A stretch of 30,680 bases of DNA from DATLYF01 sp035575095 (GTDB lineage: Bacteria > Pseudomonadota > Gammaproteobacteria > Competibacterales > Competibacteraceae): the NCBI GenBank assembly GCA_035575095.1, contig DATLYF010000172.1, forward strand, positions 1 to 30,680, read 5' to 3'. Every line of letters begins with the position of its first letter. Position 1 is the first letter of the stretch. Positions 7,700-16,096 of this stretch are shown in pieces. A model generated the notes under the pieces. The model was not told the origin of the DNA. It ran no database searches and saw only the letters and a program-made list of their open reading frames with translations. The position numbers and the translations under genes are program-made.

Positions 7700-8364
7700 T
7701 GCAGTCGTTCCAGGGCCAGTTTGGCCGCCTCCTGCTCCGCCCGGCGCCGGCTGGGCGCGGAGGCGACGGTACGCACGTTGTCCACCCGGCACTCCACGGT
7801 GAAGCACTGCCGATGGGCTTCACCGCTCACTTCCAGCACCTGGTACAGCGGCAGCGGCCGCTGCTGGGCCTGCAGCCATTCCTGTAGCCGGGTCTTGGGA
7901 TCCTTGAGCTGCTCGGCACGCGGCTGCTCGCGCAACAGGGGCTCGAACAGCCGCACGATCACCGTCTGGGCCGCACTGAAGCCGGCGTCGAGGTAGATGG
8001 CGCCGAAGATGGCCTCCAGAGCGTCAGCCAGAATGGAATCGCGGCGGAAGCCGCCACTCTTGAGTTCCCCTTGCCCCAAGCGCAGGTGTTCGCCCAGCTC
8101 CAGTTCACGGGCGATGGCGGCCAGGGTTTCCTGCTTCACCAGGCTGGCGCGCAGCCGGCTCAGCTCGCCTTCGCTGGCGCGCGGATGGCGGCTGTAAAGC
8201 TGCTCGGCGATGACGAAGTTGAGCACGCCATCGCCGAGGAACTCCAGCCGCTCATTGTTGCGCCCGGAGGCGCTGCGGTGGGTGAGCGCCTCGGCAAGCA
8301 GGCGCGGATCGCTGAACTCGTGCCGCAGCCGTCGGCACAGTATGAGCAGATCGGGAGCGATCAC
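7696..8364 (-). CDS. rnc: Ribonuclease III
   Basis: A 222-residue double-strand-specific endoribonuclease that processes rRNA precursors and some mRNAs. The signature ERLEFLGDG is at residues 38-46, and the metal-binding acidic residues E38, E41, D45, D114 and E117 are all at the positions known from E. coli. The C-terminal dsRNA-binding domain spans about 155-222 and ends in the usual RRAEQEAAKLALERL helix. The start codon is GTG and overlaps the stop of the DUF4845 gene by 4 bases (GTGA). The stop overlaps era by 4 bases. Confidence 0.98.
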   Translation of the reverse strand: MIAPDLLILCRRLRHEFSDPRLLAEALTHRSASGRNNERLEFLGDGVLNFVIAEQLYSRHPRASEGELSRLRASLVKQETLAAIARELELGEHLRLGQGELKSGGFRRDSILADALEAIFGAIYLDAGFSAAQTVIVRLFEPLLREQPRAEQLKDPKTRLQEWLQAQQRPLPLYQVLEVSGEAHRQCFTVECRVDNVRTVASAPSRRRAEQEAAKLALERLQ

Positions 8365-8753
8365 CGGTTGAAGCGGAAGGTGTCTTGGAAGTGGACCACG
8401 ATGTCGACATTGGACACGATGGTGCGCCGGTCCTCGTAATCCAGCTCCACCACCAGCGCCCGATTCTCCTCGCGGATCTTGAGATCTTTGGCCTTGAGCT
8501 TGTCCACGTAGCCGATGTCGAAGCGGCGCTGGATGGCGTTGGCCAGATCGATCTTGGACATGGACGATAGCTCCGGATCGGAGCCGACGTTCTTGATGGT
8601 GCCGCGGACCGTGAAGTAATCGATGTAGATCGGAACGATCTTCATGGCCAGCAGGGCGAGCGCGCCGAGGACGATGAAGACCAGCAGCGCCCCGATGGTC
8701 GAGATGCCGCGCTGGCCGCGGCGGAGAGAGAGACGGCCGTTCCCCTTCTTCAT
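8361..8753 (-). CDS. DUF4845 membrane protein
   Basis: A 130-residue protein with one strong N-terminal transmembrane segment (about residues 18-40, GISTIGALLVFIVLGALALL) after a basic start, so the C-terminal 90 residues probably face the periplasm. The soluble part contains FDIGYVDKLKAKDLKI and VVELDYEDRR. DUF4845 genes commonly lie between lepB and rnc in gamma- and betaproteobacteria (PA0769 in Pseudomonas). The N-terminus looks pilin-like to the eye, but a processing site is not clear. Function is unknown; the location suggests a link to the secretion or RNA genes only by position. Both ends overlap neighbours by 4 bases. Confidence 0.88.
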   Translation of the reverse strand: MKKGNGRLSLRRGQRGISTIGALLVFIVLGALALLAMKIVPIYIDYFTVRGTIKNVGSDPELSSMSKIDLANAIQRRFDIGYVDKLKAKDLKIREENRALVVELDYEDRRTIVSNVDIVVHFQDTFRFNR

Positions 8754-9574
8754 TCTATGCTGCTCCCGATGCGCTTGCAGTTGCCGTTGCCCGTGATGCA
8801 ATCCCAGTTCATCCAGATGAGGAAGGCCTTGCCGATCAGATTCTCCTCCGGTAGCGGCCCCCAGAAGCGGCTGTCGCGGCTGTTGTCGCGGTTGTCGCCC
8901 ATCACGAAATAATGGCCCGGGGGTACCACGTAATCAACCGTATCCCAGCTCATCGATCCGCCCCCCAGGCCACGCACCTGGATCAGGTGCTCGTGCTCGC
9001 CCAGCCGCTCCCGGAACAGGCCGTAACCGGGCTCGGCCGGGATCCCGCTGCTCGGGGCGACGCTGCTCAGCGGCACCGGCTCGCCGTTGATGTAAAGCCG
9101 CTTGTTGCGGTACTGCACACGGTCGCCGGGCAGGCCGACGATGCGCTTGATGAAGGCTACCGAGGGGTCTTCGGGGTAGCGAAACACGGCCACATCCCCG
9201 CGTCGTGGGCTGCCGGAGTCAAAGACCTTGGTATTGATCACCGGCAGGCGCAGACCGAAGGAAAACTTGTTCACCAGGATGAAATCGCCGGCCAGCAGCG
9301 TCGGCATCATCGAGCCGGAGGGAATGCGAAACGGTTCGACCACGAAGGAGCGCAGCACCAGCACCGCCAGGATCACCGGGAAGAAGGACCTGGAGACATC
9401 CACGTACCAGGGGGTGTGGCGGGTCACCCGTACCTCGCCGCTCGACTCAGAGACCGTGGCGGCGAATTCCAGGGAGCGTTCGCGGCGGCGGGCCAGCACC
9501 AGTACATCCAGCAGCCAGACACAGCCCGTTACCAGCGTAAGCAGCACGAGTACGGCAGCGAAATCGAATTGCAT
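8750..9574 (-). CDS. lepB: Signal peptidase I
   Basis: A 274-residue inner-membrane serine protease that removes signal peptides from Sec and Tat substrates. Two N-terminal transmembrane segments (about 4-28 and 63-79) are followed by the periplasmic catalytic domain. The catalytic serine is S88 in IPSGSMMPTL, and the general-base lysine is K143 in FIKRIVGLPGD. The later family box GDNRDNSRDSRFWG is present. The length fits a proteobacterial LepB, somewhat shorter than the 324 residues of E. coli. It lies 36 bases after lepA and overlaps the DUF4845 gene by 4 bases (ATGA). Confidence 0.97.
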   Translation of the reverse strand: MQFDFAAVLVLLTLVTGCVWLLDVLVLARRRERSLEFAATVSESSGEVRVTRHTPWYVDVSRSFFPVILAVLVLRSFVVEPFRIPSGSMMPTLLAGDFILVNKFSFGLRLPVINTKVFDSGSPRRGDVAVFRYPEDPSVAFIKRIVGLPGDRVQYRNKRLYINGEPVPLSSVAPSSGIPAEPGYGLFRERLGEHEHLIQVRGLGGGSMSWDTVDYVVPPGHYFVMGDNRDNSRDSRFWGPLPEENLIGKAFLIWMNWDCITGNGNCKRIGSSIE

Positions 9575-9610
9575 CAGCGTAATCCGTCGATCAGGGGCGT
9601 TTGGTAACGC

Positions 9611-11410
9611 TCACTTCTTGCTGTCCACCTGCAGCACGGCCAGGAAGGCCTCCTGCGGGATCTCCACCTTGCCCACTTGCTTCATGCGCTTCTTGCCGGC
9701 TTTCTGCTTCTCCAGCAGCTTCTTCTTGCGCGAGACGTCGCCGCCATAGCATTTGGCCAGCACGTTCTTGCGCAGGGCCTTGACCGTGGAACGGGCGATG
9801 ATATGCGAGCCGATGGCCGCCTGGATGGCCACCTCGAACATCTGGCGCGGAATCAGATCCTTCATGCGCTCGGTCAGTTCGCGACCGCGGTACTGGGCCT
9901 GGTCGCGGTGCACGATCACCGACAGCGCATCGACCTTGTCGCCGTTGATCAGCACGTCCACCTTGACCAGCGGCGCCGCCTGGAAGCGCTCGAAGCTGTA
10001 ATCGAAGGAAGCGAAGCCGCGGGACACCGACTTCAGCCGGTCGAAGAAGTCCAGCACCACCTCGCTTAGCGGCAGCTCGAAGGAGAGCTGCACCTGGCCG
10101 CCGGCGGCGTAGTGCATATTGCGCTGTACACCGCGTTTTTCGATACACAAGGTGATGACGTTGCCCAGATAGTCCTGCGGCACCAGGATGTTGGCCAGGA
10201 TGATGGGCTCGCGGATCTCCTTGAGCTTGTTGGCCGGCGGCAGCTTGTCCGGGTTGTCGATGTAGAGGGTCTCGCCGGCGGTGGTCTCGACCTCGTAGAC
10301 CACGGTGGGCGCCGTGGTGATGAGGTCCAGGTCGTACTCCCGCTCCAGCCGCTCCTGCACGATCTCCATGTGCAGCATGCCAAGAAAGCCGCAGCGGAAG
10401 CCGAAACCCAGCGCCTGCGAGGTTTCCGGCTCGAAATGCAGCGAGGCATCGTTGAGACGCAGTTTCTGCAACGCCTCGCGCAAATCCTCGTAGTCGTCCG
10501 ACTCCACCGGGAACAGACCGGCGAACACTCGCGGCTGCACCTTCTGGAAACCCGGCAGGGGCTCGGCGGCCGGGTTGTCCGGGCAGGTGAAGGTGTCGCC
10601 CACCGGGGCGCCGTCGATCTCCTTGATGCCGGCGATGACGTAGCCCACCTCGCCGGCACCAAGCCGTTCGCGATCCTGGCGCTTGGGGGTGAAAATGCCG
10701 ACCTTGTCCACCTGGTAGGTGCGGCCGATGGACATGGCCTGGATCTTCATCTTCGGCGTGATCTCGCCATCGACCACCCGCACCAGGGAAATCACGCCGA
10801 CGTAGGAGTCGAACCAGGAGTCGATGATCAGCGCCTTGAGCGGTCCCTCGGGATTGCCCTTGGGCGGCGGGATGCGCTCGACGATCCGCTCCAGCAGCTC
10901 CTCGACGTTGAGTCCGGTCTTGGCGCTGACGCGGAGAGCGTCCGAAGCGTCGATGCCGATGATATCGCCGATCTCCGCGGCGACGCGCTCCGGCTCGGCC
11001 TGCGGCAGGTCGATCTTATTCAGTACTGGCAGCACCTCCAGACCCTGATCGATGGCGGTATAGCAATTGGCCACCGACTGCGCCTCCACGCCCTGGGCGG
11101 CATCCACCACCAGCAGCGCCCCCTCGCAGGCCGCCAGCGAGCGGCTCACCTCGTAGGAAAAGTCGACATGACCCGGGGTGTCGATGATGTTGAACTGATA
11201 GGTACCGCCATTACGCGATTGGAAATTGAGCGAGACGCTCTGCGCCTTGATGGTGATGCCGCGCTCCCGCTCCAGGTCCATGGAATCCAGCACCTGCTCG
11301 GACATCTCGCGCTCGCTCAGCCCTCCGCAGATCTGGATGAAACGGTCGGCCAGGGTGGATTTGCCGTGGTCGATATGAGCGATGATGGAGAAGTTACGAA
11401 TATGGTCCAT
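9611..11410 (-). CDS. lepA: Elongation factor 4 (back-translocating GTPase LepA)
   Basis: A 599-residue translational GTPase of exactly the expected size. G1 is AHIDHGKS (11-18), G3 is DTPGHVD and G4 is NKIDLP. The EF-G-like domains follow, and the LepA-specific C-terminal domain is seen in LIPRQMFEVAIQAAIG and the basic end KKKLLEKQKAGKKRMK. LepA binds stalled or pre-translocation ribosomes and influences initiation and ribosome biogenesis. The start MDHIRNFSIIAHIDHG aligns with other LepA proteins, yet no Shine-Dalgarno sequence is visible upstream. A GC-rich hairpin sits about 17 bases before the ATG. A 158-base gap separates it from rseC. Confidence 0.98.
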   Translation of the reverse strand: MDHIRNFSIIAHIDHGKSTLADRFIQICGGLSEREMSEQVLDSMDLERERGITIKAQSVSLNFQSRNGGTYQFNIIDTPGHVDFSYEVSRSLAACEGALLVVDAAQGVEAQSVANCYTAIDQGLEVLPVLNKIDLPQAEPERVAAEIGDIIGIDASDALRVSAKTGLNVEELLERIVERIPPPKGNPEGPLKALIIDSWFDSYVGVISLVRVVDGEITPKMKIQAMSIGRTYQVDKVGIFTPKRQDRERLGAGEVGYVIAGIKEIDGAPVGDTFTCPDNPAAEPLPGFQKVQPRVFAGLFPVESDDYEDLREALQKLRLNDASLHFEPETSQALGFGFRCGFLGMLHMEIVQERLEREYDLDLITTAPTVVYEVETTAGETLYIDNPDKLPPANKLKEIREPIILANILVPQDYLGNVITLCIEKRGVQRNMHYAAGGQVQLSFELPLSEVVLDFFDRLKSVSRGFASFDYSFERFQAAPLVKVDVLINGDKVDALSVIVHRDQAQYRGRELTERMKDLIPRQMFEVAIQAAIGSHIIARSTVKALRKNVLAKCYGGDVSRKKKLLEKQKAGKKRMKQVGKVEIPQEAFLAVLQVDSKK

Positions 11411-11427
11411 GGACTGAAAACTGCAAC

Positions 11428-11443
11428 GGCCCGCCAGCGGGCC
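11428..11443 (-). terminator. GC-rich hairpin between rseC and lepA
   Basis: A perfect 7-base stem GGCCCGC/GCGGGCC with a 2-base centre (in practice a 6-bp stem with a 4-base loop). On the minus strand it is followed by GTTGCAGTTTTC and then the lepA ATG. It could be a weak intrinsic terminator or attenuator after rseC, or a structure in the lepA leader. The T-run is short and interrupted, so terminator activity is uncertain. The rest of the 158-base gap shows no convincing promoter. Confidence 0.4.
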
Positions 11444-11568
11444 GGAGATTGAGCTCGACGCCCCCGCGTCGGAATGCCGTCTCGGGCGCGACCGGAGGAT
11501 TTCAGGCGGCCAAGATTAACCGAAGTCGCCGCAGATTGCATGCATCGCCGGAAAACGCCGGTCGAGAC

Positions 11569-12057
11569 TCAGCCCTCCCTATTCGTCAGGGGTCGGAGAT
11601 GTGGGTCTGGCGACGGCAGCGCGGTATCGATCCGGCGCAACACGATCGGTTGATAGCGGGCGTCGTCGCGAATTTCCCGGGAGCGCCAGTAGAGCCCGGC
11701 GAAACCTGCCAGCAGACCGGCACCGCCCAGTACGATGCTGAGCGCCTCCTGCTGCGGAAACTGATTGTCGCCGTAGGCGGCAGCGCACAGCATGGTGACC
11801 AGCGGCAGCAGGTAGACCAACAGGGAACCGCGTAGCAAGGCACCCTCCTTCAATCCCACCACCACCTCGTCACCCGGTTCCAGCACCAGGGTGTTCAGGG
11901 CACGCACACGCACAGAGCGCTGTCCCAGCACGCGCGCCAGCACAGCCGTGCCGCAGCCTTTGTCAGCAGCGCAAGCGGCGCAGGCCGATTGCCGCCGGGC
12001 CTCGATCCAGGCGTAACCTTGTTCCAGCGCCACCACCACGCCGCGCTCCTCGATCAC
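11569..12057 (-). CDS. rseC: SoxR-reducing system protein RseC (MucC)
   Basis: A 162-residue inner-membrane protein of the RseC/MucC family. Three cysteines, C26, C29 and C35, lie in SACAACAADKGCG; this cluster is the family hallmark and probably binds a redox centre. Two transmembrane segments follow (about 75-95 and 105-124). RseC is encoded with rpoE-rseAB and has been tied to reduction of SoxR and modulation of the sigma-E response. The ATG overlaps the rseB stop by 4 bases. In Pseudomonas the next gene would be mucD; here lepA follows. Confidence 0.93.
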   Translation of the reverse strand: MIEERGVVVALEQGYAWIEARRQSACAACAADKGCGTAVLARVLGQRSVRVRALNTLVLEPGDEVVVGLKEGALLRGSLLVYLLPLVTMLCAAAYGDNQFPQQEALSIVLGGAGLLAGFAGLYWRSREIRDDARYQPIVLRRIDTALPSPDPHLRPLTNREG

Positions 12058-13028
12058 GGCGGGGCGGCCCCCTCACGGCGGCTGAGCGCGGTGGCGATAC
12101 GTTCCACCGTCGCCACCGGCGCCTCCCCCACCACCAGCGCCTGATGGCCGGCCACCACTCGGCCGTAGGCGTTCATGGCACCGATCGGAGAAGCGCCCTC
12201 CAGCACCGGCTTGTCGCCTTCGGCCAGCCGCTCCAGGAACACGGAGATGGTCGCCAGACCATCGCTGAGTACGATGTGCTCGGTGGGCGCCTTGCTGCCC
12301 ATGCGCCGGTAGCGAGTGTGCATCACCTCGCGGAATCCGGGGGGGAGCTCGGCGATCACCCAGTCGCTGCGGCTGACCGCCTCCGGCGCCGGCTCGGTGG
12401 TCGGCCTGTCCGGCGCTGCTGCCGCGTCCAACTGGCTCTCGTCGACGGCCGTATCGAGCCGCAGCGTAGTAAACATGATCTGTTCGAGGATGCGTTGGCG
12501 TTCGTCCAGCAGTGCCGAGCGCAGCACCATGGCGCTATCGTCCTCCAGCCACAGACGGTAGCCGTAGCGCATCTGGTCGCGAGGACGGATGTCGACGATC
12601 TTGACTTTGTAGCCGGCCACCCGATCTTCGCCCAACAGCTTGAAGTCGTAACTGCCCTCGAGCTGGTCCAGTTCCTCGGGCAGCGTCGGAGGAAACGGTG
12701 CCCGCCGGTAGCCGGCCCCGCCCATGGCCAGGCGCTGGTTGGGCAGCAGACAGACCACGCCGCTGCTGGCCACCACCACTTCGCGTGGCATGCCGTTGAG
12801 GGCGATCATGCGCTGGCGGCCGCTGGCGGCGTTCTGCAAGATGCGCATGCTCTCCACATGCTGTCCCTGCACATAGACGAACACGCCTTCGTAATTCAGG
12901 CGGCCGGCGGACTGGATCATGCGGCTCAGCCACGCCTTGGCTTCGGCATCGCTATCACCGGCCCACAGCGAGCTGGCCGGAGCAACCAGGAGAGCCAGCA
13001 CCGCCAGGGAAAGGGTCGCGGTCTTCAT
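12054..13028 (-). CDS. rseB: Sigma-E factor regulatory protein RseB (MucB)
   Basis: A 324-residue periplasmic protein with a clear signal peptide (residues 1-23, cut after LWA). It has the two-domain RseB fold: a lipoprotein-carrier-like N-terminal domain with LNYEGVFVYVQGQHVESMRI (45-64), a Pro/Ala-rich linker near 210-220, and a C-terminal domain with WVIAELPPGFR. RseB binds the periplasmic tail of RseA and protects it from DegS until it senses lipid or LPS signals. It starts 12 bases after rseA and overlaps rseC by 4 bases. Confidence 0.95.
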   Translation of the reverse strand: MKTATLSLAVLALLVAPASSLWAGDSDAEAKAWLSRMIQSAGRLNYEGVFVYVQGQHVESMRILQNAASGRQRMIALNGMPREVVVASSGVVCLLPNQRLAMGGAGYRRAPFPPTLPEELDQLEGSYDFKLLGEDRVAGYKVKIVDIRPRDQMRYGYRLWLEDDSAMVLRSALLDERQRILEQIMFTTLRLDTAVDESQLDAAAAPDRPTTEPAPEAVSRSDWVIAELPPGFREVMHTRYRRMGSKAPTEHIVLSDGLATISVFLERLAEGDKPVLEGASPIGAMNAYGRVVAGHQALVVGEAPVATVERIATALSRREGAAPP

Positions 13029-13040
13029 GAAGGTCCGTGA

Positions 13041-13640
13041 TCAGCGACTGGTTTCGTAGCCGACCATGCGGACGTAGGGAAGCACGCCCTGCATGCCGTT
13101 GCGCGAAGCGTATTCGTTGTGGTTGACCAGATACTGGTTCAACTTGGCCTCCCAGTCCGCCTCCAGCGGGTTGCCGTGCTCGACCGGCAATGGCCGGCCG
13201 CTGGCCAGCACCGGTCCCACAGGGGTGGCGTCATGGGACGCCACGGGGGCAACCGGCTCCGGCTGCGGGCTCTGGCGCAGCACCAATGCCGATACCAGAG
13301 CTACGGAGGCCGCCAGCCCGACTCCTATCAGGAATTTGCCCCAGGCGCTACGGCCCGGGGCCTTGGCGGGGGGGGATGGCGGCAACCCCGATTCCACCGT
13401 TGGAACCACGCCCTGCAGGGAAGGTTCTGCCTCGATCAGGCGCTGTATTCGTGTGGAGAACTCGGGGTCCACCGCGACCGGGAGATGACTCTTGAGGGCG
13501 TCGCTCACTAGATGGTAGCGCTGCCATCGCGCCTTCAGCTCCTCGTCCTTGGCGAGACGGCGCAAGGCCAGTTCCAACTCGTGTGCTTTACATTCCCCGT
13601 CGACTAAAGCCGACAACTGCTCACCCGTTTTGTCCACCAT
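13041..13640 (-). CDS. rseA: Anti-sigma-E factor RseA (MucA)
   Basis: A 199-residue single-pass membrane anti-sigma factor. The N-terminal cytoplasmic domain begins with EQLSALVDGE, the conserved sigma-binding start, and includes WQRYHLVSDALKSHLP. A transmembrane helix lies at about residues 100-120 (GKFLIGVGLAASVALVSALVL), followed by a Pro-rich periplasmic tail that RseB and DegS would contact. The ATG at 13640 has a GGAAGAG ribosome site. An in-frame GTG at 13658 directly after the rpoE stop would add six residues but has poorer support. Stepwise proteolysis of RseA frees sigma-E under envelope stress. Confidence 0.94.
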   Translation of the reverse strand: MVDKTGEQLSALVDGECKAHELELALRRLAKDEELKARWQRYHLVSDALKSHLPVAVDPEFSTRIQRLIEAEPSLQGVVPTVESGLPPSPPAKAPGRSAWGKFLIGVGLAASVALVSALVLRQSPQPEPVAPVASHDATPVGPVLASGRPLPVEHGNPLEADWEAKLNQYLVNHNEYASRNGMQGVLPYVRMVGYETSR

Positions 13641-13658
13641 AGCTCTTCCCACTGTCAC

Positions 13659-14234
13659 TCAACTCAGCAAGGGCCGGAGTTTGTTATCGATCGACTCGCG
13701 TGCTCGAAAGATCCGCGAGCGCACCGTGCCGATGGGGCACCCCATGGTTTGGGCGATCTCCTCGTAGCTCATACCCTCCAGCTCGCGTAAGGTAATGGCC
13801 GTACGCAGATCCTCGGGCAGTTCCTCGATGGCCTTGAACACCGTGGCCTCGATCTCGTCCTTGAGCAGCAGCCGTTCTGGGGTTTCGTACTCCTTCAGCA
13901 GGGACTCCCCGTCGTACTGCTCAGCCTCCTGAGCATCGATATCCGAACCCGGGGGACGCCGCCCCTGGGCGACCAGATAGTTTTTGGCCGTATTGATGGC
14001 GATGCGATAGAGCCAGGTATAGAAGGCGCTGTCCCCGCGAAAACCCGGCAATGCTCGGTAAGCCTTGAGGAAGGCCTCCTGGGAGACATCCATGGCTTCG
14101 TTGGGATCGTGCACATAGCGGGAGATCAGTTTGATGATCTTGAACTGGTATTTGCGTACCAGTACATCGAACGCACTCTTGTCACCCTTCTGCACCCTCA
14201 AGACCAGCTCTCGGTCTACATTCTGCTCGCCCAT
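13659..14234 (-). CDS. rpoE: RNA polymerase sigma factor RpoE (sigma-E, AlgU)
   Basis: A 191-residue group-4 (ECF) sigma factor. Region 2 contains DVSQEAFLKAYRALPGFRG and FYTWLYRIAINTAKNYL, which contact the -10 element. Region 4 contains LPEDLRTAITLRELEGMSYE and the helix-turn-helix GCPIGTVRSRIFRARE for -35 recognition. It directs genes for outer membrane and envelope stress repair. The start MGEQNVDRELV at 14234 aligns with family members; the 23 residues before it in frame do not. rseA-rseB-rseC follow on the same strand, giving the standard sigma/anti-sigma operon, and a sigma-E-type promoter lies upstream. Confidence 0.98.
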   Translation of the reverse strand: MGEQNVDRELVLRVQKGDKSAFDVLVRKYQFKIIKLISRYVHDPNEAMDVSQEAFLKAYRALPGFRGDSAFYTWLYRIAINTAKNYLVAQGRRPPGSDIDAQEAEQYDGESLLKEYETPERLLLKDEIEATVFKAIEELPEDLRTAITLRELEGMSYEEIAQTMGCPIGTVRSRIFRARESIDNKLRPLLS

Positions 14235-14286
14235 CCGGGCTGACCCCTTGCTCTCAAGCTCAGGCAATATCCCTACAGCCGCTAAG

Positions 14287-14314
14287 GTAGACCCGCGGCC
14301 CACCCGATAAGTTC
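14287..14314 (-). promoter_or_regulatory. Sigma-E-type promoter of the rpoE operon
   Basis: On the minus strand a perfect GAACTT -35 box (14314-14309) is followed, after 17 bases, by a TCTAC -10 box (14291-14287). This is close to the E. coli/AlgU consensus GAACTT-N16/17-TCTGA. Transcription would start near 14280, giving a leader of about 45 bases before rpoE. Autoregulation of rpoE by sigma-E is established in E. coli and Pseudomonas; its presence here is inferred from the sequence match. Confidence 0.75.
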
Positions 14315-14416
14315 GCCACGATCCTGGAATCTATTGTTACACTGCGGGGCGTTACGGCGGGATATCGCGTTAGAATCCCGGCCAAGATACCTGCTCACAA
14401 AGCCCCACTCAACACC

Positions 14417-16051
14417 ATGTCCAGCTACCACGAAACCGACATTCTCATCATAGGCTGCGGCGCCGCGGGCCTTAGTCTGGCCCTGCGCCTGGCGCCGCGC
14501 CTGCGCGTCACTGCGCTGGCCAAGAACGAGTTGTCCGAGGGCAGCACGCTCTACGCCCAGGGCGGCGTTTCGGCGGTGCTGGACGCTGCCGACTCCCTAG
14601 ACGCCCATGTCGCGGACACGCTGATCGCCGGCGCCGGACTGTGCCACGAGGACGCCGTGCGCTTTACCGTGGAGCACGGTAAAGCCGTCATAGACTGGCT
14701 GAGCGACCTGGGCGTGCCGTTCACCACGGAGGCCGGCGAGGATGGCTCGATGAGCTACCACCTCACCCGCGAGGGCGGCCACAGTCACCGCCGCGTGGTG
14801 CACGCCGCCGATGCCACCGGCCGTGCCATCCAGCTCGCTCTGGAAGCGCGCACCCGCCAGACTCCCAATCTGGAGCTGCGCCCCCATTGCGTGGCGATCG
14901 ACCTGATCACCACCCGCAAGCTAGGGCTGCCGGGCAACCGTTGCCTGGGAGCCTATGTATTCAACCGCGCCAGCGGCCGGGTGGAGGTGTGGGCGGCGCG
15001 CTGCGTGGTGCTGGCCACCGGCGGGGCGAGCCGGGTGTATCTCTATTCCAGCAACCCGGACGGTTCCACCGGCGACGGCATCGCCATGGCCTGGCGCGCG
15101 GGCTGCAGAGTGGCCAATATGGAATTCATGCAATTCCATCCCACCTGCCTCTATCATCCCCAGGCCAAGACCTATCTGATCAGCGAGGCAGTGCGCGGCG
15201 AGGGCGGCCGCCTGCTACTGCCCGACGGCACGCGCTTCATGGAGCGCTTCGACCCGCGCCTGGAGCTGGCCCCGCGCGACGTGGTGGCGCGTGCCATCGA
15301 CCACGAAATGAAGCGCTTGGGCATCCCCTGCGTCTACCTCGACATCAGCCACCAGCCCGCCGAATTCATCACCGGCCACTTCCCCAACATCCACGCCAAG
15401 TGCCTGGAATACGGCATCGACATGACCCGCGAGCCGATCCCGGTGGTACCGGCGGCCCACTACACCTGCGGCGGGGTGATGACCGACCTGCGCGGGCGCA
15501 CCGATCTGGAAGGACTGTACGCCATCGGCGAAGTGGCCTTCACCGGCCTACACGGCGCCAATCGCATGGCCAGCAACTCGCTGCTGGAATGCCTAGTGTT
15601 CGCCGCTGCCGCCAGCCAGGACATCGCGGACAACTTGGCCCGTCTCACTCTGGCCAGCGAACTCCCGGCCTGGGACGAGAGCCGTGTCACCGACTCCGAC
15701 GAGGAAGTGGTGGTGACCCACAACTGGATGGAGTTGCGCCGCTTCATGTGGGACTACGTCGGCATCGTGCGCACCAACAAGCGTCTGGCCCGGGCCAAGC
15801 ACCGCATCGACCTGCTGCTGCGCGAGATCGACGAATACTACGGCCATTTCCGCGTCAGCGCCGACCTGCTGGAGCTGCGCAACCTGGCCCTGGTGGCCGA
15901 TCTGATCATCCGCTGCGCCCTGGCGCGCAAGGAAAGCCGCGGGCTGCACTACAGCCTGAACTATCCGCAGCCCCTGCCCTTGGCCCGCGATACGGTACTG
16001 GTGCCGCCCAACTTTGCCGGCGGCGAGCAGTTGCCGCGCTGGCAGGATTGA
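14417..16051 (+). CDS. nadB: L-aspartate oxidase
   Basis: A 544-residue FAD enzyme that oxidises L-aspartate to iminoaspartate, the first step of NAD synthesis, which NadA completes to quinolinate. The FAD-binding GCGAAGLSLAL (13-23) and EGSTLYAQGGVSAVLD motif are intact. FMQFHPTCLYHP, SEAVRGEGGRLL and YTCGGVMTDLRGRT are typical of NadB within the fumarate reductase/succinate dehydrogenase flavoprotein family. The length fits NadB (about 535-545), shorter than SdhA. No clear Shine-Dalgarno sequence precedes the ATG. A TAGAAT at 14371-14376 could be a -10 box but has no good -35 partner. It is divergent from rpoE, as in Pseudomonas. Confidence 0.97.
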   Translation: MSSYHETDILIIGCGAAGLSLALRLAPRLRVTALAKNELSEGSTLYAQGGVSAVLDAADSLDAHVADTLIAGAGLCHEDAVRFTVEHGKAVIDWLSDLGVPFTTEAGEDGSMSYHLTREGGHSHRRVVHAADATGRAIQLALEARTRQTPNLELRPHCVAIDLITTRKLGLPGNRCLGAYVFNRASGRVEVWAARCVVLATGGASRVYLYSSNPDGSTGDGIAMAWRAGCRVANMEFMQFHPTCLYHPQAKTYLISEAVRGEGGRLLLPDGTRFMERFDPRLELAPRDVVARAIDHEMKRLGIPCVYLDISHQPAEFITGHFPNIHAKCLEYGIDMTREPIPVVPAAHYTCGGVMTDLRGRTDLEGLYAIGEVAFTGLHGANRMASNSLLECLVFAAAASQDIADNLARLTLASELPAWDESRVTDSDEEVVVTHNWMELRRFMWDYVGIVRTNKRLARAKHRIDLLLREIDEYYGHFRVSADLLELRNLALVADLIIRCALARKESRGLHYSLNYPQPLPLARDTVLVPPNFAGGEQLPRWQD

Positions 16052-16096
16052 GCCTTGGCGGAGCGGAGTCGGCGTTGAGGACCGGCACCGCCTCGC

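Noticed and set aside
10112..11452. A 446-codon open frame antisense to lepA
   Set aside because: Shadow of lepA; no domain and no ribosome site.
14334..14376. A sigma-70 promoter for nadB from TTGTTA to TAGAAT
   Set aside because: The two boxes are about 31 bases apart, too far for one promoter; only the TAGAAT is a reasonable -10 and it has no partner.
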